A stretch of 64,000 nucleotides of DNA from Azospirillum rugosum (GTDB taxonomy: Bacteria; Pseudomonadota; Alphaproteobacteria; Azospirillales; Azospirillaceae): positions 124,001 through 188,000 of the forward strand of contig NZ_JAGINP010000015.1 in assembly GCF_017876155.1 (NCBI RefSeq), read 5' to 3'. Positions 44,709 through 54,900 of this stretch are shown piece after piece; position 1 is the stretch's first letter, and every line of letters begins with the position of its first letter. Below the pieces are notes generated by a model, which saw only the letters and a program-made list of their open reading frames with translations, ran no database searches and was not told the origin of the DNA. A program made the translations under genes and the position numbers.

Positions 44709-45854
44709 ATGACGAACACGGTCATTCCCCAGACGGATCCCAAGGCCGCCTATCTGGAGCAGCGCTCCGCCATCGACCAGGCGATCACGCGCGTGCTGGA
44801 AAGCGGATGGTACATCCTGGGACGCGAGGTTTCCGCGTTCGAGCAGGAGTTCGCCGCCTTCAACGGGGCCGCGCACGGCATCGGCGTGGCCAACGGCACG
44901 GACGCCCTGGTGCTCGGCCTGCGCGCCCTCGGCGTGGGGCCGGGAGACGCAGTGGTGACCGTCTCGCACACCGCCGTCGCCACGGTCGCCGCCGTCGAGC
45001 TGACGGGCGCCTTGCCCGTCCTGGTCGACGTCGACGCCTGCCACGGCATGGACCCCGACCAGCTGGAGGAGGTGCTGAACGGGCGCCTGGCCGGCGGTGC
45101 CCGCCTGTCCTCGCCCGTCAAGGCGATCGTCCCGGTCCATCTGTACGGCCATCCCGTCGCCCTGGACCGCATCATGGACATCGCGGCGCGCTTCGGCGTG
45201 CCGGTGCTGGAGGACTGCTCCCAGGCCCACGGCGCCACGTTCGACGGCCGGATCGTCGGCACCTTCGGCGCCATCGCCGCCTTCAGCCTCTACCCCACCA
45301 AGAATCTGGGCGCGCTCGGCGACGGCGGCGTCCTGGTGACGAACGACGCGGCCCTGGCGGAGCGGCTCCGCCACCTGCGGGAATACGGCTGGAAGGAGCG
45401 CTACATCAGCCACGACGCCGGGCACAACAGCCGGCTCGACGAACTCCAGGCGGCCATCCTGCGCGTGAAGCTGGAAAGGCTGGGCGCGCACAACGCCCGC
45501 CGGCAGGCCATCGCGGAGGCCTACGACCGCGGTCTGGACGGCCTGCCGCTCGACCTTCCGCGCCGGCGCCCGAACACCGTTCCCGTCTTCCACCAGTATG
45601 TCGTGACGACGCCGAACCGCGACGCCCTACGCACGGCGCTGCAGGCGCGCGGCGTCATGACCAACATCCATTACCCGGCACCCGTCCATCTCCAGCCCGC
45701 CTATCGGGACCGCCTTCCCCTCGGCCCGGGAGGGCTGCCGCAGACGGAGCGCATGGCGGGCCTGGTCCTCAGCCTGCCCATGTACCCCCAGCTCGGCGAC
45801 GAGGCGGTTGCGTCCGTCGTCGCGGCGCTGCGCGACGTCGCGCCTACCCTGTAA
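44709..45854 (+). CDS. fdtB: DegT/DnrJ/EryC1 sugar aminotransferase (FdtB-like)
   Basis: 381 residues. PLP-dependent aminotransferase acting on a dTDP-3-keto sugar. Motifs: ESGWYILGREVSAFEQEFA at the start, GVANGTDALVLGLRALGVG, the aspartate segment VLEDCSQAHGA, and the PLP lysine in SLYPTKNLGALGDGG. Late NIHYPAPVHLQPAY is typical of the 3-aminating FdtB/QdtB group. The start at 44709 lacks a strong ribosome site. Works with the fused enzyme just upstream (53-base gap); the substrate dTDP-4-keto-6-deoxyglucose would come from rmlA and rmlB at 58-61 kb. Confidence 0.9.
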   Translation: MTNTVIPQTDPKAAYLEQRSAIDQAITRVLESGWYILGREVSAFEQEFAAFNGAAHGIGVANGTDALVLGLRALGVGPGDAVVTVSHTAVATVAAVELTGALPVLVDVDACHGMDPDQLEEVLNGRLAGGARLSSPVKAIVPVHLYGHPVALDRIMDIAARFGVPVLEDCSQAHGATFDGRIVGTFGAIAAFSLYPTKNLGALGDGGVLVTNDAALAERLRHLREYGWKERYISHDAGHNSRLDELQAAILRVKLERLGAHNARRQAIAEAYDRGLDGLPLDLPRRRPNTVPVFHQYVVTTPNRDALRTALQARGVMTNIHYPAPVHLQPAYRDRLPLGPGGLPQTERMAGLVLSLPMYPQLGDEAVASVVAALRDVAPTL

Positions 45855-45908
45855 TGTGCGATGCGCCGCCGCAAGACGAGTCCATGATCGGCCCGACCGG
45901 AGCGTGAC

Positions 45909-48131
45909 GTGAGCCAGACCGCCTTCCTTCGGCCTTCCAGCCCCGGCGCGCGCGCGGATCTTGCGGCCGCCAGGCTGGACAACCCGGCCTGGCACGGCCT
46001 CGCCGCGGCCGTGGTGCTGTTCGGGCTGAACGTGGCGCTCTTCCCCGGGCATTGGTCGGGGGTGACGTCGTTCACCTTCGACTTCTTCATGCACTACTAC
46101 GCCGTCGCAGCCTATTGGATGGCGTCGGTCGGCGCCGGCGAATGGCCGCACTGGGTCCCGTACCAGTCCTACGGCTACCCCTTGGCGATGAACCTCCAGG
46201 CGGGGATACACTACCCTCCCTTCTGGTTCTTCCCGGCCAGCGGCATCCCGTACGACCTGCACGCGGCGAACATCGTCCAGCTCCTGCATGTCTATGCCGG
46301 CGCGCTGGGGATGTACCGGCTCACGCGGGTCCAGTTCCGGTCGAGCCTCATCGCGTTCCTGGCCGCGGTCTGCTACCACCTCTACGGCGGCTTCTTCACC
46401 AACGCCGAGCATCCGGACATCGTCCGGGCGTTCGCGCTGTTCCCCTGGCTGTTCTGGGCCTTCCTGCTGGCGGACCGTCCGGGGGTCCCGCTGCGCCTGA
46501 AGGGGTTCGCCTACACGTCGACGCTGCGGTGGCGCAGCCTGCTCATCCCGCCGCTCCTGTACCTGTTCATCGTCGGCAGCTATCCCGGCTGCATGATCGC
46601 CGGCCTGCTCTGCCTGTCGGTGTTCGTCCTGGTCCAGGTCGCCACGGCGGTGGCGCGGCGCCAGGGCAGCGGCGTCCTGCTGGATGCGGCCGTGCTCGGC
46701 GGGCTGACCCTGATCGGCGTCGCCATGGCCGCGGCCTACCTTCTGCCCGGCTTCCGGCTGAGCGGCGAGCTGGTGCGCTCCGCCGTCACGCAGCAGCTCG
46801 CCCGCCAGCATCTGAGCCCGGAGCAGCTCGGCAGCCTCCTCTACTCGTCGGCCGGCCTCGGGCCCGACATGTCGATGCTCGGCATGCAGATTCCGGTGGT
46901 CGTCGCGATCTTCCTGCCGTTCCTGCGGCCGTCCGACCTGCTCCGCCATCTTTCCTTCCTGGCGGTCGGCGCGGTGGCGGCGGTGATGTGCCTCAGCACC
47001 CTGGCGCCGCTCTCCTCGGCGCTGGTGGCCCTCGTCCCTCCGCTCGGCTATTCCCGCTTTGCGGCCGGCGATTACCGGACCCTGCTCTACATGGCGGTGC
47101 TCTTCCTGGCGCTGTCCGGGTTCGACAACCTGCGCCGCTCGCCCGAGCCGCTGTCCCGGCAGCGCCTGATCGTGCTGGCGGGAACGGCCTTCGCCGTCGT
47201 GCTGGGCGGCGTCCTGTGCCTGATCCTCGTGGTTCCGGACGCCTGGGCCCCCTTCTTCCGCTCCGCGCTCATGATGCAGGCCGCCGTCCTGGCCGTGACG
47301 CTGGCGGTGCTGGCGTGGATGCGGCGATGGCCCCGGCCGCGGCTTGCCCTGTCCCTGATCGTGCCGGTGCTGGCGGCCGTGTCCGCTTGGCCCGTCCTGG
47401 ACTCCATGTCGTCCTACTGGAAGACCCCGCTTCCGATCGGCATGTACGAGGCGAACGGGATCCGCGACCGCCTGGGGAACGAGCCGGGCAACGCCGGCCT
47501 CTTCCGGAAGCCACTGGCTGAGCGGCCGGCCCGCCTGGCGGTGCCGAGGTTGCTGGACCTGTCCTGGCGCGGCTATTTCACCGGCGACTTCATGACGGCG
47601 GATCTGACTGGATCGCTGCCCAAGAATTACGCGGTCGTGGAGAGCGATCCGGCGCTGAAGAGCTTCATGATGCAGCCGAGCCGCCTCCTGGCCTTCGATT
47701 GCGCCCGCGTGGCCTGCGACCAGCCGGCCGTGGACGGCGTCGACCTGAACGACGCAACCGGTTCCGCCGAGGCGGACGTCTCCCTGCGCACGCTGTCCTT
47801 CGCGCGCAACGGCATCGTCCACGACATCGCTCTGCCCCGGCGGATGCTGGTGGTGGAGAACGAGGCCTTCGCACCGGGATGGACGGCCAAGATCAGCGGC
47901 GCCGGCAATCGGCTGGAGCCCGTGCGGGTCAATGGCGCGCTGCGCGGCTGGGTCCTGCCGGCCGGGCATTACCAGCTTTCCACCTCCTACCAGACCCCTC
48001 TTTTCCGGTGGGGCATGGGGATTTCCCTGGCCATGCTGGCGGCGTGGCTGCTGGCCGTGGGCGTCTACGCCCGCGCGCGCCGGTCCGCGCGGACGGTGCG
48101 CGCTCCGGCGGCGCAGACAGCCGCCGCCTGA
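45909..48131 (+). CDS. Polytopic membrane protein, YfhO-like GT-C
   Basis: 740 residues from a GTG start. About 13 hydrophobic segments, then a soluble C-terminal region and a final membrane helix near 705-725. The first loop FTFDFFMHYYAVAAYWMASV, then PHWVPYQSYGYPLAMNLQAG, is of the YfhO type, with aspartate and histidine in the expected catalytic loop. It follows the Fdt genes on the same strand and is a candidate for moving the amino sugar from its lipid carrier to an acceptor outside the inner membrane. Confidence 0.78.
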   Translation: MSQTAFLRPSSPGARADLAAARLDNPAWHGLAAAVVLFGLNVALFPGHWSGVTSFTFDFFMHYYAVAAYWMASVGAGEWPHWVPYQSYGYPLAMNLQAGIHYPPFWFFPASGIPYDLHAANIVQLLHVYAGALGMYRLTRVQFRSSLIAFLAAVCYHLYGGFFTNAEHPDIVRAFALFPWLFWAFLLADRPGVPLRLKGFAYTSTLRWRSLLIPPLLYLFIVGSYPGCMIAGLLCLSVFVLVQVATAVARRQGSGVLLDAAVLGGLTLIGVAMAAAYLLPGFRLSGELVRSAVTQQLARQHLSPEQLGSLLYSSAGLGPDMSMLGMQIPVVVAIFLPFLRPSDLLRHLSFLAVGAVAAVMCLSTLAPLSSALVALVPPLGYSRFAAGDYRTLLYMAVLFLALSGFDNLRRSPEPLSRQRLIVLAGTAFAVVLGGVLCLILVVPDAWAPFFRSALMMQAAVLAVTLAVLAWMRRWPRPRLALSLIVPVLAAVSAWPVLDSMSSYWKTPLPIGMYEANGIRDRLGNEPGNAGLFRKPLAERPARLAVPRLLDLSWRGYFTGDFMTADLTGSLPKNYAVVESDPALKSFMMQPSRLLAFDCARVACDQPAVDGVDLNDATGSAEADVSLRTLSFARNGIVHDIALPRRMLVVENEAFAPGWTAKISGAGNRLEPVRVNGALRGWVLPAGHYQLSTSYQTPLFRWGMGISLAMLAAWLLAVGVYARARRSARTVRAPAAQTAAA

Positions 48132-48180
48132 AGCCAGCCCGCTCCAGCCGCAGACACGACACGACGACACGCAGGCGCAC

Positions 48181-48513
48181 ATGTTTCACTACGCAGCACT
48201 CGGGATATCGATCCTTCTCGGCGTCGGGGGGCAGATCCTGCTCAAGAAGGGAGCGATGGAGAGCGCGACCTTCGCACGGCAGCTGTTCCACCTCCCGACG
48301 CTGATGGGCTTGTCCCTGTACGTCGCCTCGGCGTTGCTTTACCTGATCGCCCTGCGCCGGCTGCCGGTGTCCATCGCCTTTCCAAGCGTGTCCCTGTCGT
48401 ACGTGGCCGTCGCGGTGCTCGGCAACCTGGCCTTCCAGGAGCCGCTGGGGGCCCAGCAGCTGCTGGGCATCGCCGTGATCGTCAGCGGCGTCGTCCTGCT
48501 GTCCTGGAGCTGA
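48181..48513 (+). CDS. Small EamA/SMR-type membrane transporter
   Basis: 110 residues with four membrane helices: AALGISILLGVGGQILLKKG, LMGLSLYVASALLYLIALRR, VSIAFPSVSLSYVAVAVLGN and LLGIAVIVSGVVLLSWS. The GGQILLKKGA opening and the SVSLSYVAVAVLGNLAFQEP segment are those of the ArnE/ArnF and EmrE-like group. Several such proteins flip lipid-linked sugars, so it could be the flippase partner of the GtrB-like enzyme at 42773. It ends 10 bases from the convergent 48524 gene. Confidence 0.8.
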   Translation: MFHYAALGISILLGVGGQILLKKGAMESATFARQLFHLPTLMGLSLYVASALLYLIALRRLPVSIAFPSVSLSYVAVAVLGNLAFQEPLGAQQLLGIAVIVSGVVLLSWS

Positions 48514-48523
48514 TACGGCCGGA

Positions 48524-50008
48524 TTACATCCCGTCCCTTCTGGAAATCTCTTTTTCGTATTCCAAGAACACCCTCTCGAACTCTCCGTTGGCCGTGTCGA
48601 AGGTCAGGTAGCAGGGGGTGTTCTGGCCGTAATCCTGCAGCCCGATCTGGACCGCCGGGACGCGCCCTTCGAACTGCTCCGCCCAGGCCGAAACGGCCAG
48701 GAGCAGCGCAACCACGGCAAGCGAGGCAAGGGCCCGGCGTATGGGAAGGGTCTCCTCGCCGCGCACGATGGCCCAGCCGTACCCCGCCGCCAAACAGGCC
48801 AGGATCGCCATCGGGATCGCGGCAAAGCGCGTTTCCACGGCGGTCACGGCGTTGAGGATGCAGGAACCCAGGAAGACGGCCACGACGAAGGTGACCGGCA
48901 AGGCCCACGCCCGCGCCTGCGCCGGCCATGCCCTTCGGAGAAGGGAGAGCATGCGCCACAGGCCAAAGACCAGGATGGAGAAGACCGCCGCCCGGTGCAG
49001 CCAAGCGTATGAAGGCCACAGATCGTAAATGTAGGTGAACGGCGTTCGCGCGTTGAATCCCATGAAGACATGGCCGAGCAGGGTGGCCGCGCCCTGGACC
49101 GGGTGGGCAAGGTACCACTCCAGCCACCCCCCGGCCGGCAGCGGCGGGGTGAAGAACGGATTGATCGTGTTCCAGGGGGCGGGCAAATTCCAACGCGCCG
49201 TTCCGCCGGACACGGTCATGATGGTGTCGTACTTCCACACCAATATCCCATACGCGCCCTGGAAGGCCCCCAGGCGGCAGGCGGGCAGGATCGCCCATTC
49301 GCCGACCGACCGGGCCGCATAGGCCGCCTGCGGCCCCCAGACGAGCAGCCCGGCGCCGACGAAGGAGAGGATGGCGCAAGCCGCAAGCCGCCGCCGGACG
49401 CCGGACCAAGCCGGCGAGACCACCAGGGCGAGGGCCACAGCGAGGTGCCAGCCGATGGTGACCGGCAGGTTCCCGGGACGGACCATCAGCGCAAGGGCGG
49501 CCAGCATGGCCCCGGCGACGAGGGCCGCTTCGCTCCACACCGGGCGATAGCGCCCCGATGCCTGCACGGCCAGGGCGGCCAGGGCGACCGCGATCGGCAG
49601 GGAAAGCCCTTCCGTGAGGACGTCCGTGACCAGGGCCAGCCCGAGCGGAAGGAGGAGGAGGCCGCTTACGGCTCCGAGCGCGGCGGCTTCGCCGACACGC
49701 CGCAATGCGGCGCCCAGCCACAAGGTGGCGCCGGCGTAGAGGATCCACTGCACGCCCCCCGCCACGGCGGCCAGCCGATCGAACGACCATCCGGAAAGAA
49801 AGCTGAGAGCGTACAGGAATAGGGGGTAGCCGTATGTCCGGATGGTCCCGAAGTCATGCATCACCCCGTCTATCCGAAAGCGGAACGCCAGGAACCTGTA
49901 CACCACGGAGTCGGCAGAAGAAGGATATAGCGCGTACTTATAAATAAAAAGAACTGAAGATATCGCCGATACCACCAGAATGGCCGATAAACACTTTCTG
50001 TAATTCAT
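48524..50008 (-). CDS. Polytopic membrane protein, possible GT-C glycosyltransferase
   Basis: 494 residues from the ATG at 50008. About 11 hydrophobic segments. The first loop (SSADSVVYRFLAFRF, then MHDFGTIRTYGYPLFLYAL) places Asp residues after the first helix, as in GT-C enzymes. The C-terminal 60 residues are soluble (QIGLQDYGQNTPCYLTFD). No close family recognised. It ends the leftward polysaccharide cluster. The first 150 bases are unusually AT-rich for this window, which may mark a transferred piece. Confidence 0.7.
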   Translation of the reverse strand: MNYRKCLSAILVVSAISSVLFIYKYALYPSSADSVVYRFLAFRFRIDGVMHDFGTIRTYGYPLFLYALSFLSGWSFDRLAAVAGGVQWILYAGATLWLGAALRRVGEAAALGAVSGLLLLPLGLALVTDVLTEGLSLPIAVALAALAVQASGRYRPVWSEAALVAGAMLAALALMVRPGNLPVTIGWHLAVALALVVSPAWSGVRRRLAACAILSFVGAGLLVWGPQAAYAARSVGEWAILPACRLGAFQGAYGILVWKYDTIMTVSGGTARWNLPAPWNTINPFFTPPLPAGGWLEWYLAHPVQGAATLLGHVFMGFNARTPFTYIYDLWPSYAWLHRAAVFSILVFGLWRMLSLLRRAWPAQARAWALPVTFVVAVFLGSCILNAVTAVETRFAAIPMAILACLAAGYGWAIVRGEETLPIRRALASLAVVALLLAVSAWAEQFEGRVPAVQIGLQDYGQNTPCYLTFDTANGEFERVFLEYEKEISRRDGM

Positions 50009-50079
50009 TTCAAGTCCATAACTGGATGGATGGTATGGATCGGGGCACTCCATCTCCGCAAGCTGGTCAATGGGCGGGC

Positions 50080-50928
50080 CTACACCACGTCGGCGAAGGC
50101 CTTGCGGGTCTTCATGAACCAGGCGAAGCCGAGCCAGGCGATCCCATAGGCGACCGCGGTGGACAGCAGCCACTCCAGGGGGTTCGGCACCGTGCCCCAG
50201 AACAGCACGTCGCGCGCGCCCTCCAGCAGCAGCGTCAACGGGTTCAGCTGGATGATCGGCCGATACGCCTCGGGGATCGCCGACACCGGGTAGAAGATCG
50301 GGCTGATGAACATCAGGATGGTCACCAGGACGCTGACCATCTGCTTGATGTCGCGCAGGAACACGCCCAGCGACGACAGGAACCACGTGACGCCCAGCGC
50401 GAACAGGCACAGCGGAAGCAGGATGAGCGGAAAGAGCAGGATGGTCAGGGGCGGCAGGCCGAACACCGCCAGGGCGAAGGCCTCCAGGATGATGAAGCCG
50501 ATGGTCGCGTTGGCGAGCGCCACCAGCAGGATCACCGCCGGCAGGATCTCCAGCGGAAAGACCACCTTCTTGATGTAGCTGACATTCTCGAGCATCAGCC
50601 CGGGCGCCCGGGCCAGGCATTCCGAGAAGATGGTGAACAGCACCAGCCCCGAGAACAGCAGCAGGGCAAACTCCGCCTTGCTTCCCGTGGAGGCTCCCCA
50701 GCGGGCCTGGAAGACGACGGTGAAGACGAAGGTGTAGACGGTCATCATCAGGAGCGGCGTCAGCACCGCCCAGACCAGGCCCAGCAGCGACCCCCGGTAG
50801 CGCGCCTCCAGGTCGCGCTGCGCCAGACGCAGGATCAGGCGGCGGTGCTGCCAGAGGGATGCCAGGGGAGCCGCGGCCCCCGGGAGGCCGCGGGAGGCGG
50901 AGGCCGTGCGTGGTGGCGTGGCGATCAC
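50080..50928 (-). CDS. wzm: Polysaccharide ABC transporter, permease subunit
   Basis: 282 residues of the ABC-2/Wzm type. Signature RLAQRDLEARYRGSLLGLVW is followed by six membrane segments, and the late LNPLTLLLEGARDVLFWG motif is typical. With the ATPase at 55572 it exports a finished, lipid-linked O-polysaccharide across the inner membrane. It is separated from that gene by the fusion-protein and GT2 genes; all read leftward. Confidence 0.92.
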   Translation of the reverse strand: MIATPPRTASASRGLPGAAAPLASLWQHRRLILRLAQRDLEARYRGSLLGLVWAVLTPLLMMTVYTFVFTVVFQARWGASTGSKAEFALLLFSGLVLFTIFSECLARAPGLMLENVSYIKKVVFPLEILPAVILLVALANATIGFIILEAFALAVFGLPPLTILLFPLILLPLCLFALGVTWFLSSLGVFLRDIKQMVSVLVTILMFISPIFYPVSAIPEAYRPIIQLNPLTLLLEGARDVLFWGTVPNPLEWLLSTAVAYGIAWLGFAWFMKTRKAFADVV

Positions 50929-51089
50929 TTCGGAGGGCCTTTTTCAAACGGAACCGAGCAAACCGGACGAGTCCCCGCCGGCTCCCCGACCGGGAGGCGC
51001 ACTCTAGAATCCCGCTCCCGCAAAGGCAACACACCCCCATCCCCGGCCCCATCCCGGCACAGCCACCGGGCGGGGGCCGCCGGGCAGGA

Positions 51090-51914
51090 TCATTCCGGCG
51101 CCGCGACCAACCCCCTGGCGCCGAGAAGGCCCAGCTCCTCCTTCAGGGTCCTGATCTTCTCCTGCGCCTCCCGCCACTGCCGCCGGTTCTCCTCGGCACC
51201 GGGTCCGTAGGACTGGACGGTGTTGGAGCCGTCGATGCGCCAGTAGTAGGTGCCGACGAAGCGGTCCAGCCCCTCGAAATCGGCCGGGTACTTGGCGCAG
51301 GTGCGCAGCAGGAAGTCGTAGTCCTCCAGCCGCGTCATGGTTTCGTCGAAGCGCAGGTCCTCCGCCGCGATCTTGCTGCGGTCGAGCACGAAGCTGTGGA
51401 TCGGGCAGAAGTTGTCGAGGAACAGGTCGCTCAGCCCGGACCCTTTGAAGTTGTTGCGCGTGGTGGCCAGCACGAACTCGTAATGCTTCAGGGGCATGAC
51501 GTGCTTCACCGCGATGCGCCCGAAGGCAATGGCCGCCTCCGACGCCTGCAGGCGGCCGATCAGGTGCGTGTAGGCGTGGGAATAGATGACGTCGTCGTAG
51601 TCGAGGATGGCGATGTAGCGCCCCGTCCCGATCCGGAACCCCTCGTTGATGAGGCGCGAGCGGTGGTCGCCCGGCGCCGGCGGAACGTAGTTGTGGACGA
51701 TCGGCCGACGGTGCCTCTCGTTCCAGGCGAAGCGCGACACCAGCCGCTCCACGGCCTGCACGTCGTCATTGGAGAAGCCCTGCAGCACCAGGATCGGCTG
51801 CACGGCCGGATGGGTCTGCCCGTGGAGGCAGAAGAGCGCGCGCAGCAGCGTCTCGCCCTTGCTGGCGTCGTGGAAGCGGACGATGACGTCGATGGTGTGG
51901 TTGTCGTTCGGCAT
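51090..51914 (-). CDS. GT2-family glycosyltransferase
   Basis: 274 residues. IDVIVRFHDASKGETLLRAL opens a GT-A fold. The metal-binding D-x-D is in AILDYDDVIYSHAY, and DHRSRLINEGFRIGTGRYIA is a typical GT2 stretch. Later TRLEDYDFLLRTCAKYPADF. A short coiled tail (REAQEKIRTLKEELGLLG) ends the protein. It starts 17 bases after the fusion gene and is likely co-expressed with it. Sugar and acceptor unknown. Confidence 0.85.
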   Translation of the reverse strand: MPNDNHTIDVIVRFHDASKGETLLRALFCLHGQTHPAVQPILVLQGFSNDDVQAVERLVSRFAWNERHRRPIVHNYVPPAPGDHRSRLINEGFRIGTGRYIAILDYDDVIYSHAYTHLIGRLQASEAAIAFGRIAVKHVMPLKHYEFVLATTRNNFKGSGLSDLFLDNFCPIHSFVLDRSKIAAEDLRFDETMTRLEDYDFLLRTCAKYPADFEGLDRFVGTYYWRIDGSNTVQSYGPGAEENRRQWREAQEKIRTLKEELGLLGARGLVAAPE

Positions 51915-51931
51915 GGGGGCGCGGCGGTTCT

Positions 51932-54900
51932 TCACCAACGGGTAAGGGCAAAGCTGAAGGCGTGGTCGAAGTCGGGAATGTCCCCCGGCGCCTCGATCAC
52001 GGGCAGGCTTTCCAGGTCGGGCAACTCGGCGGGGCTGCTCGCCACGCCGTTGCTGACCAGCAGCTGTTCGGTGTACTCGCGGAAGGCCGGGTTGCCCCAC
52101 TTGCGCGCCAGATAACGGCCGGCCAGCAGCATCTCCTTGAAGCGCCACGGTTCATGCCCGCGGTCGGAGACGTCGTGGTGGAAGATGGCGGTCGGGCAGA
52201 TGCGCGTGCGGAAGCCGGCCAGCCGGACCCGCCAGGAGAGATCCACGTCCTCGCAGTACAGGAACATGTGCTCGTCGAAGCCCTGGGTCGCCTCGAAGAT
52301 GGCGCGCGGCATCAGGAAGCAGGCGCCCGACACCCAGGGCGTGTCGAACGTGTCCGGCTCGTACCACTTCGGATGCTCCTCGGGAAACTGGATGGCTTCC
52401 AACAGGCTTTCGCCCTGGTCGGCCACCGCCATGCGCAGCAGCTGCACCAGGCAGTCCGGGTGCAGCAGGCCGTCCGGGTTGACCCCCAGGTAGAAGTCGG
52501 CGCCCGCCTGGAAAGCGCGGCGCATCAGCGCGTTGTGGCCCTTGCCGAAGCCCAGGTTGGCGTCGGGCTTTTCGTAATGCACGGCCTCGGGCAGGGCAGC
52601 GGGGTCGAAGGGAGCGCCGCCGTTGTCGAGCAGCGCCACGTCCACCGTGATTCCGTCCGGCAGGGCCGAGGCCGCGAGGCGGATCGAGCCCACAAGCTCG
52701 GCGATCTGAGGGGCCTCGTTGTCGTACAGCACGATCCCCGCGGTCAGCCGCAACGGCCCCTTCAGCTCGGTCCCCACACCGAGCGCCGCCGCCACCACCG
52801 TCTCATCCACCGTGCCGGGCAGGCAGAAGCCCTTCACCGGACCCTTGGTCAGGTAATGCAGCAGCGGGTTGTCCACCCCGTCCGGCGTGATCTGCGCGTA
52901 CAGCCTCATGTCGAAGCGCGGGTTCGGGTTGCGCAGTTCGGCGGCGCCGGACTCGATGAAATGCACCAGGGGATTGGCGCCGGACGCCGCCACGTCGGGG
53001 TTGGTGCTGAGATAGTAGACGCTGTCGAACAGCGGGTGCGGATCGCGGTTCGCCCAAGCGCCAATGGTCAGGTAGTGCACGAGCGGGTTGACTCCGCTGG
53101 CCACCACACCGGGGTTGGTCCGCAGATAGTAGGCGCTGTCGAACAGCGGGTGCGGGTTGCGCCCCTCCCAGGCCCCGTGCTCCAGATAATGCACGAGCGG
53201 GTTGGCCCCGCCGGCCGCCACGTCGGGGTTGGTGCGCAGGTAATAGGCGCTGTCGAACAGAAGATGCGGATTGCGCTTCTCCCAGGCCCCATGCGCCAGA
53301 TAATGGACCAGCGGATCCATGCCGGTCGCCGCCACGTCGGGGTTGGTGCGCAGGTAGTAGGCGCTGTCGAACAGCGGGTGCGGGTTGCGCCCCTCCCGCG
53401 CGCCGTGCGCGATGTAGTGGAGCAGCGGATGAGCCCCGCCGGCCGCCACGTCGGGGCTGGTGCGCAGGTAGTAGGCGCTGTCGAACAGCGGGTGCGGGTT
53501 CCGGCCTCCCCAGGCACCGACGGCCAGGTAATGCACCAGGGGATTGGCGCCGCTGGCGGTCACATCGGGGTTGGTGCGCAGGTAATGGGCGCTGTCGAAC
53601 AGCGGGTGCGGGTTGCACCCTTCCCACGCGCCGTGCGTGATGTAGTGGAGCAGGGGGTTGATCCCGTCGGCCGCCACGCTGGGGTTGGTGCGCAGGTAGT
53701 GGGCGCTGTCGAACAGCGGGTGCGGGTTGCACCCTTCCCGCGCGCCGCGCTCCAGATAATGGAGCAGGGGGTTGGTCCCGTCGGCCGCCACGTCGGGGTT
53801 GGTGCTGAGATAGTAGGCGCTGTCGAACAGCGGGTGCGGGTCCCGCTTCTCCGAGGCGCCGACGGCCAGGTAATGCGCCAGGGGGGTGGTCCCGTCCGCC
53901 GCCACCTCGGCCGCCGCGCCGGGGTTGGCGCGCAGGTAATGGGCGCCGTCGAACAGCGGGTGCGGGTTGCGCCCCTCCCGCGCGCCTTGTTCGATGTAAT
54001 GCACCAGGGGATTGGCACCGCCGGCCGCCACGTCGGGGTTGGCGCGCAGGTAATAGGCGCTGTCGAACAGCGGGTGCGGGTTCCGGTTCTCCCAGGCACC
54101 GATGGTCAGATAGTGCACCAGGGGATTGACGCCGGCCGCGGCCACGTCGGGGTTGGTGCGCAGGTAATAGGCGCTGTCGAACAGCGGATGCGGGTTCCGG
54201 TTCTCCCAGGCGCCGACGGCCAGATAGTGCCCCAGGGGGTTGACGCCGGCCGCCGCCACGTCGGGGTTGGTGCGCAGGTAATAGGCGCTGTCGAACAGCG
54301 GATGGCTCGTACCACCCTCCCGCAAGCCGTGCCACAGCTGCCGCAGCGACGACGACGGGTTGCAGCGCACGATTTCGGCCCAGAGGATCAGGCGGTCGCT
54401 CTGCCTTGTCCAGCCGCTCCGGCGCAGCCGTGCGGCAGCCCTGCCCATGCGAAGGGCGGCGGCGTCGTTCCAGCGGCGCTTCGGCAACACCGGCGTGACG
54501 GCACCCCTTGAGGCGCCGCTGGACGCTGGGACCCGGCCCGACCCGGCATGTCCGGCTTCGGCGACGAACGCGCGCAGGCGGTCGATTTCCCTCTTGGCGA
54601 CGAGAAGCACCTCGTGGGTTTCCGCCAGGGCGGCCAGCTCCCGGTCCTTCGCGGCAATGCTTCCGTTCAGCGCCTTGATGCTGGTGTCGCGCTGCTCCAA
54701 CGTGTGGTTCAGGGCGTCGACGTCGCCGTTGCGCGCGATCAGCGATTGGGTGAGCGTGGCGATGTCGTTGTCGCGCTGTTGCAGGACGGCGGTCAGATGC
54801 TCGGCCTGCTCGGTCAGATGGCGCAGGCGCAGCTGGTCGTTCAGCGGCGCGCCGAACCGCGCGAAGATCCGGCGGACGCTGTCGAGGCGCTCCGGATCCT

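Noticed and set aside
52925..54304. CRISPR array or tandem satellite
   Set aside because: Repeats are contiguous, in frame and protein-coding, without unique spacers.
51962..54511. 849-residue rightward frame across the repeat region
   Set aside because: Antisense of the fusion gene; its repeated pattern (HVGVGAQVIGAVEQR) is only the complement of the real repeats.
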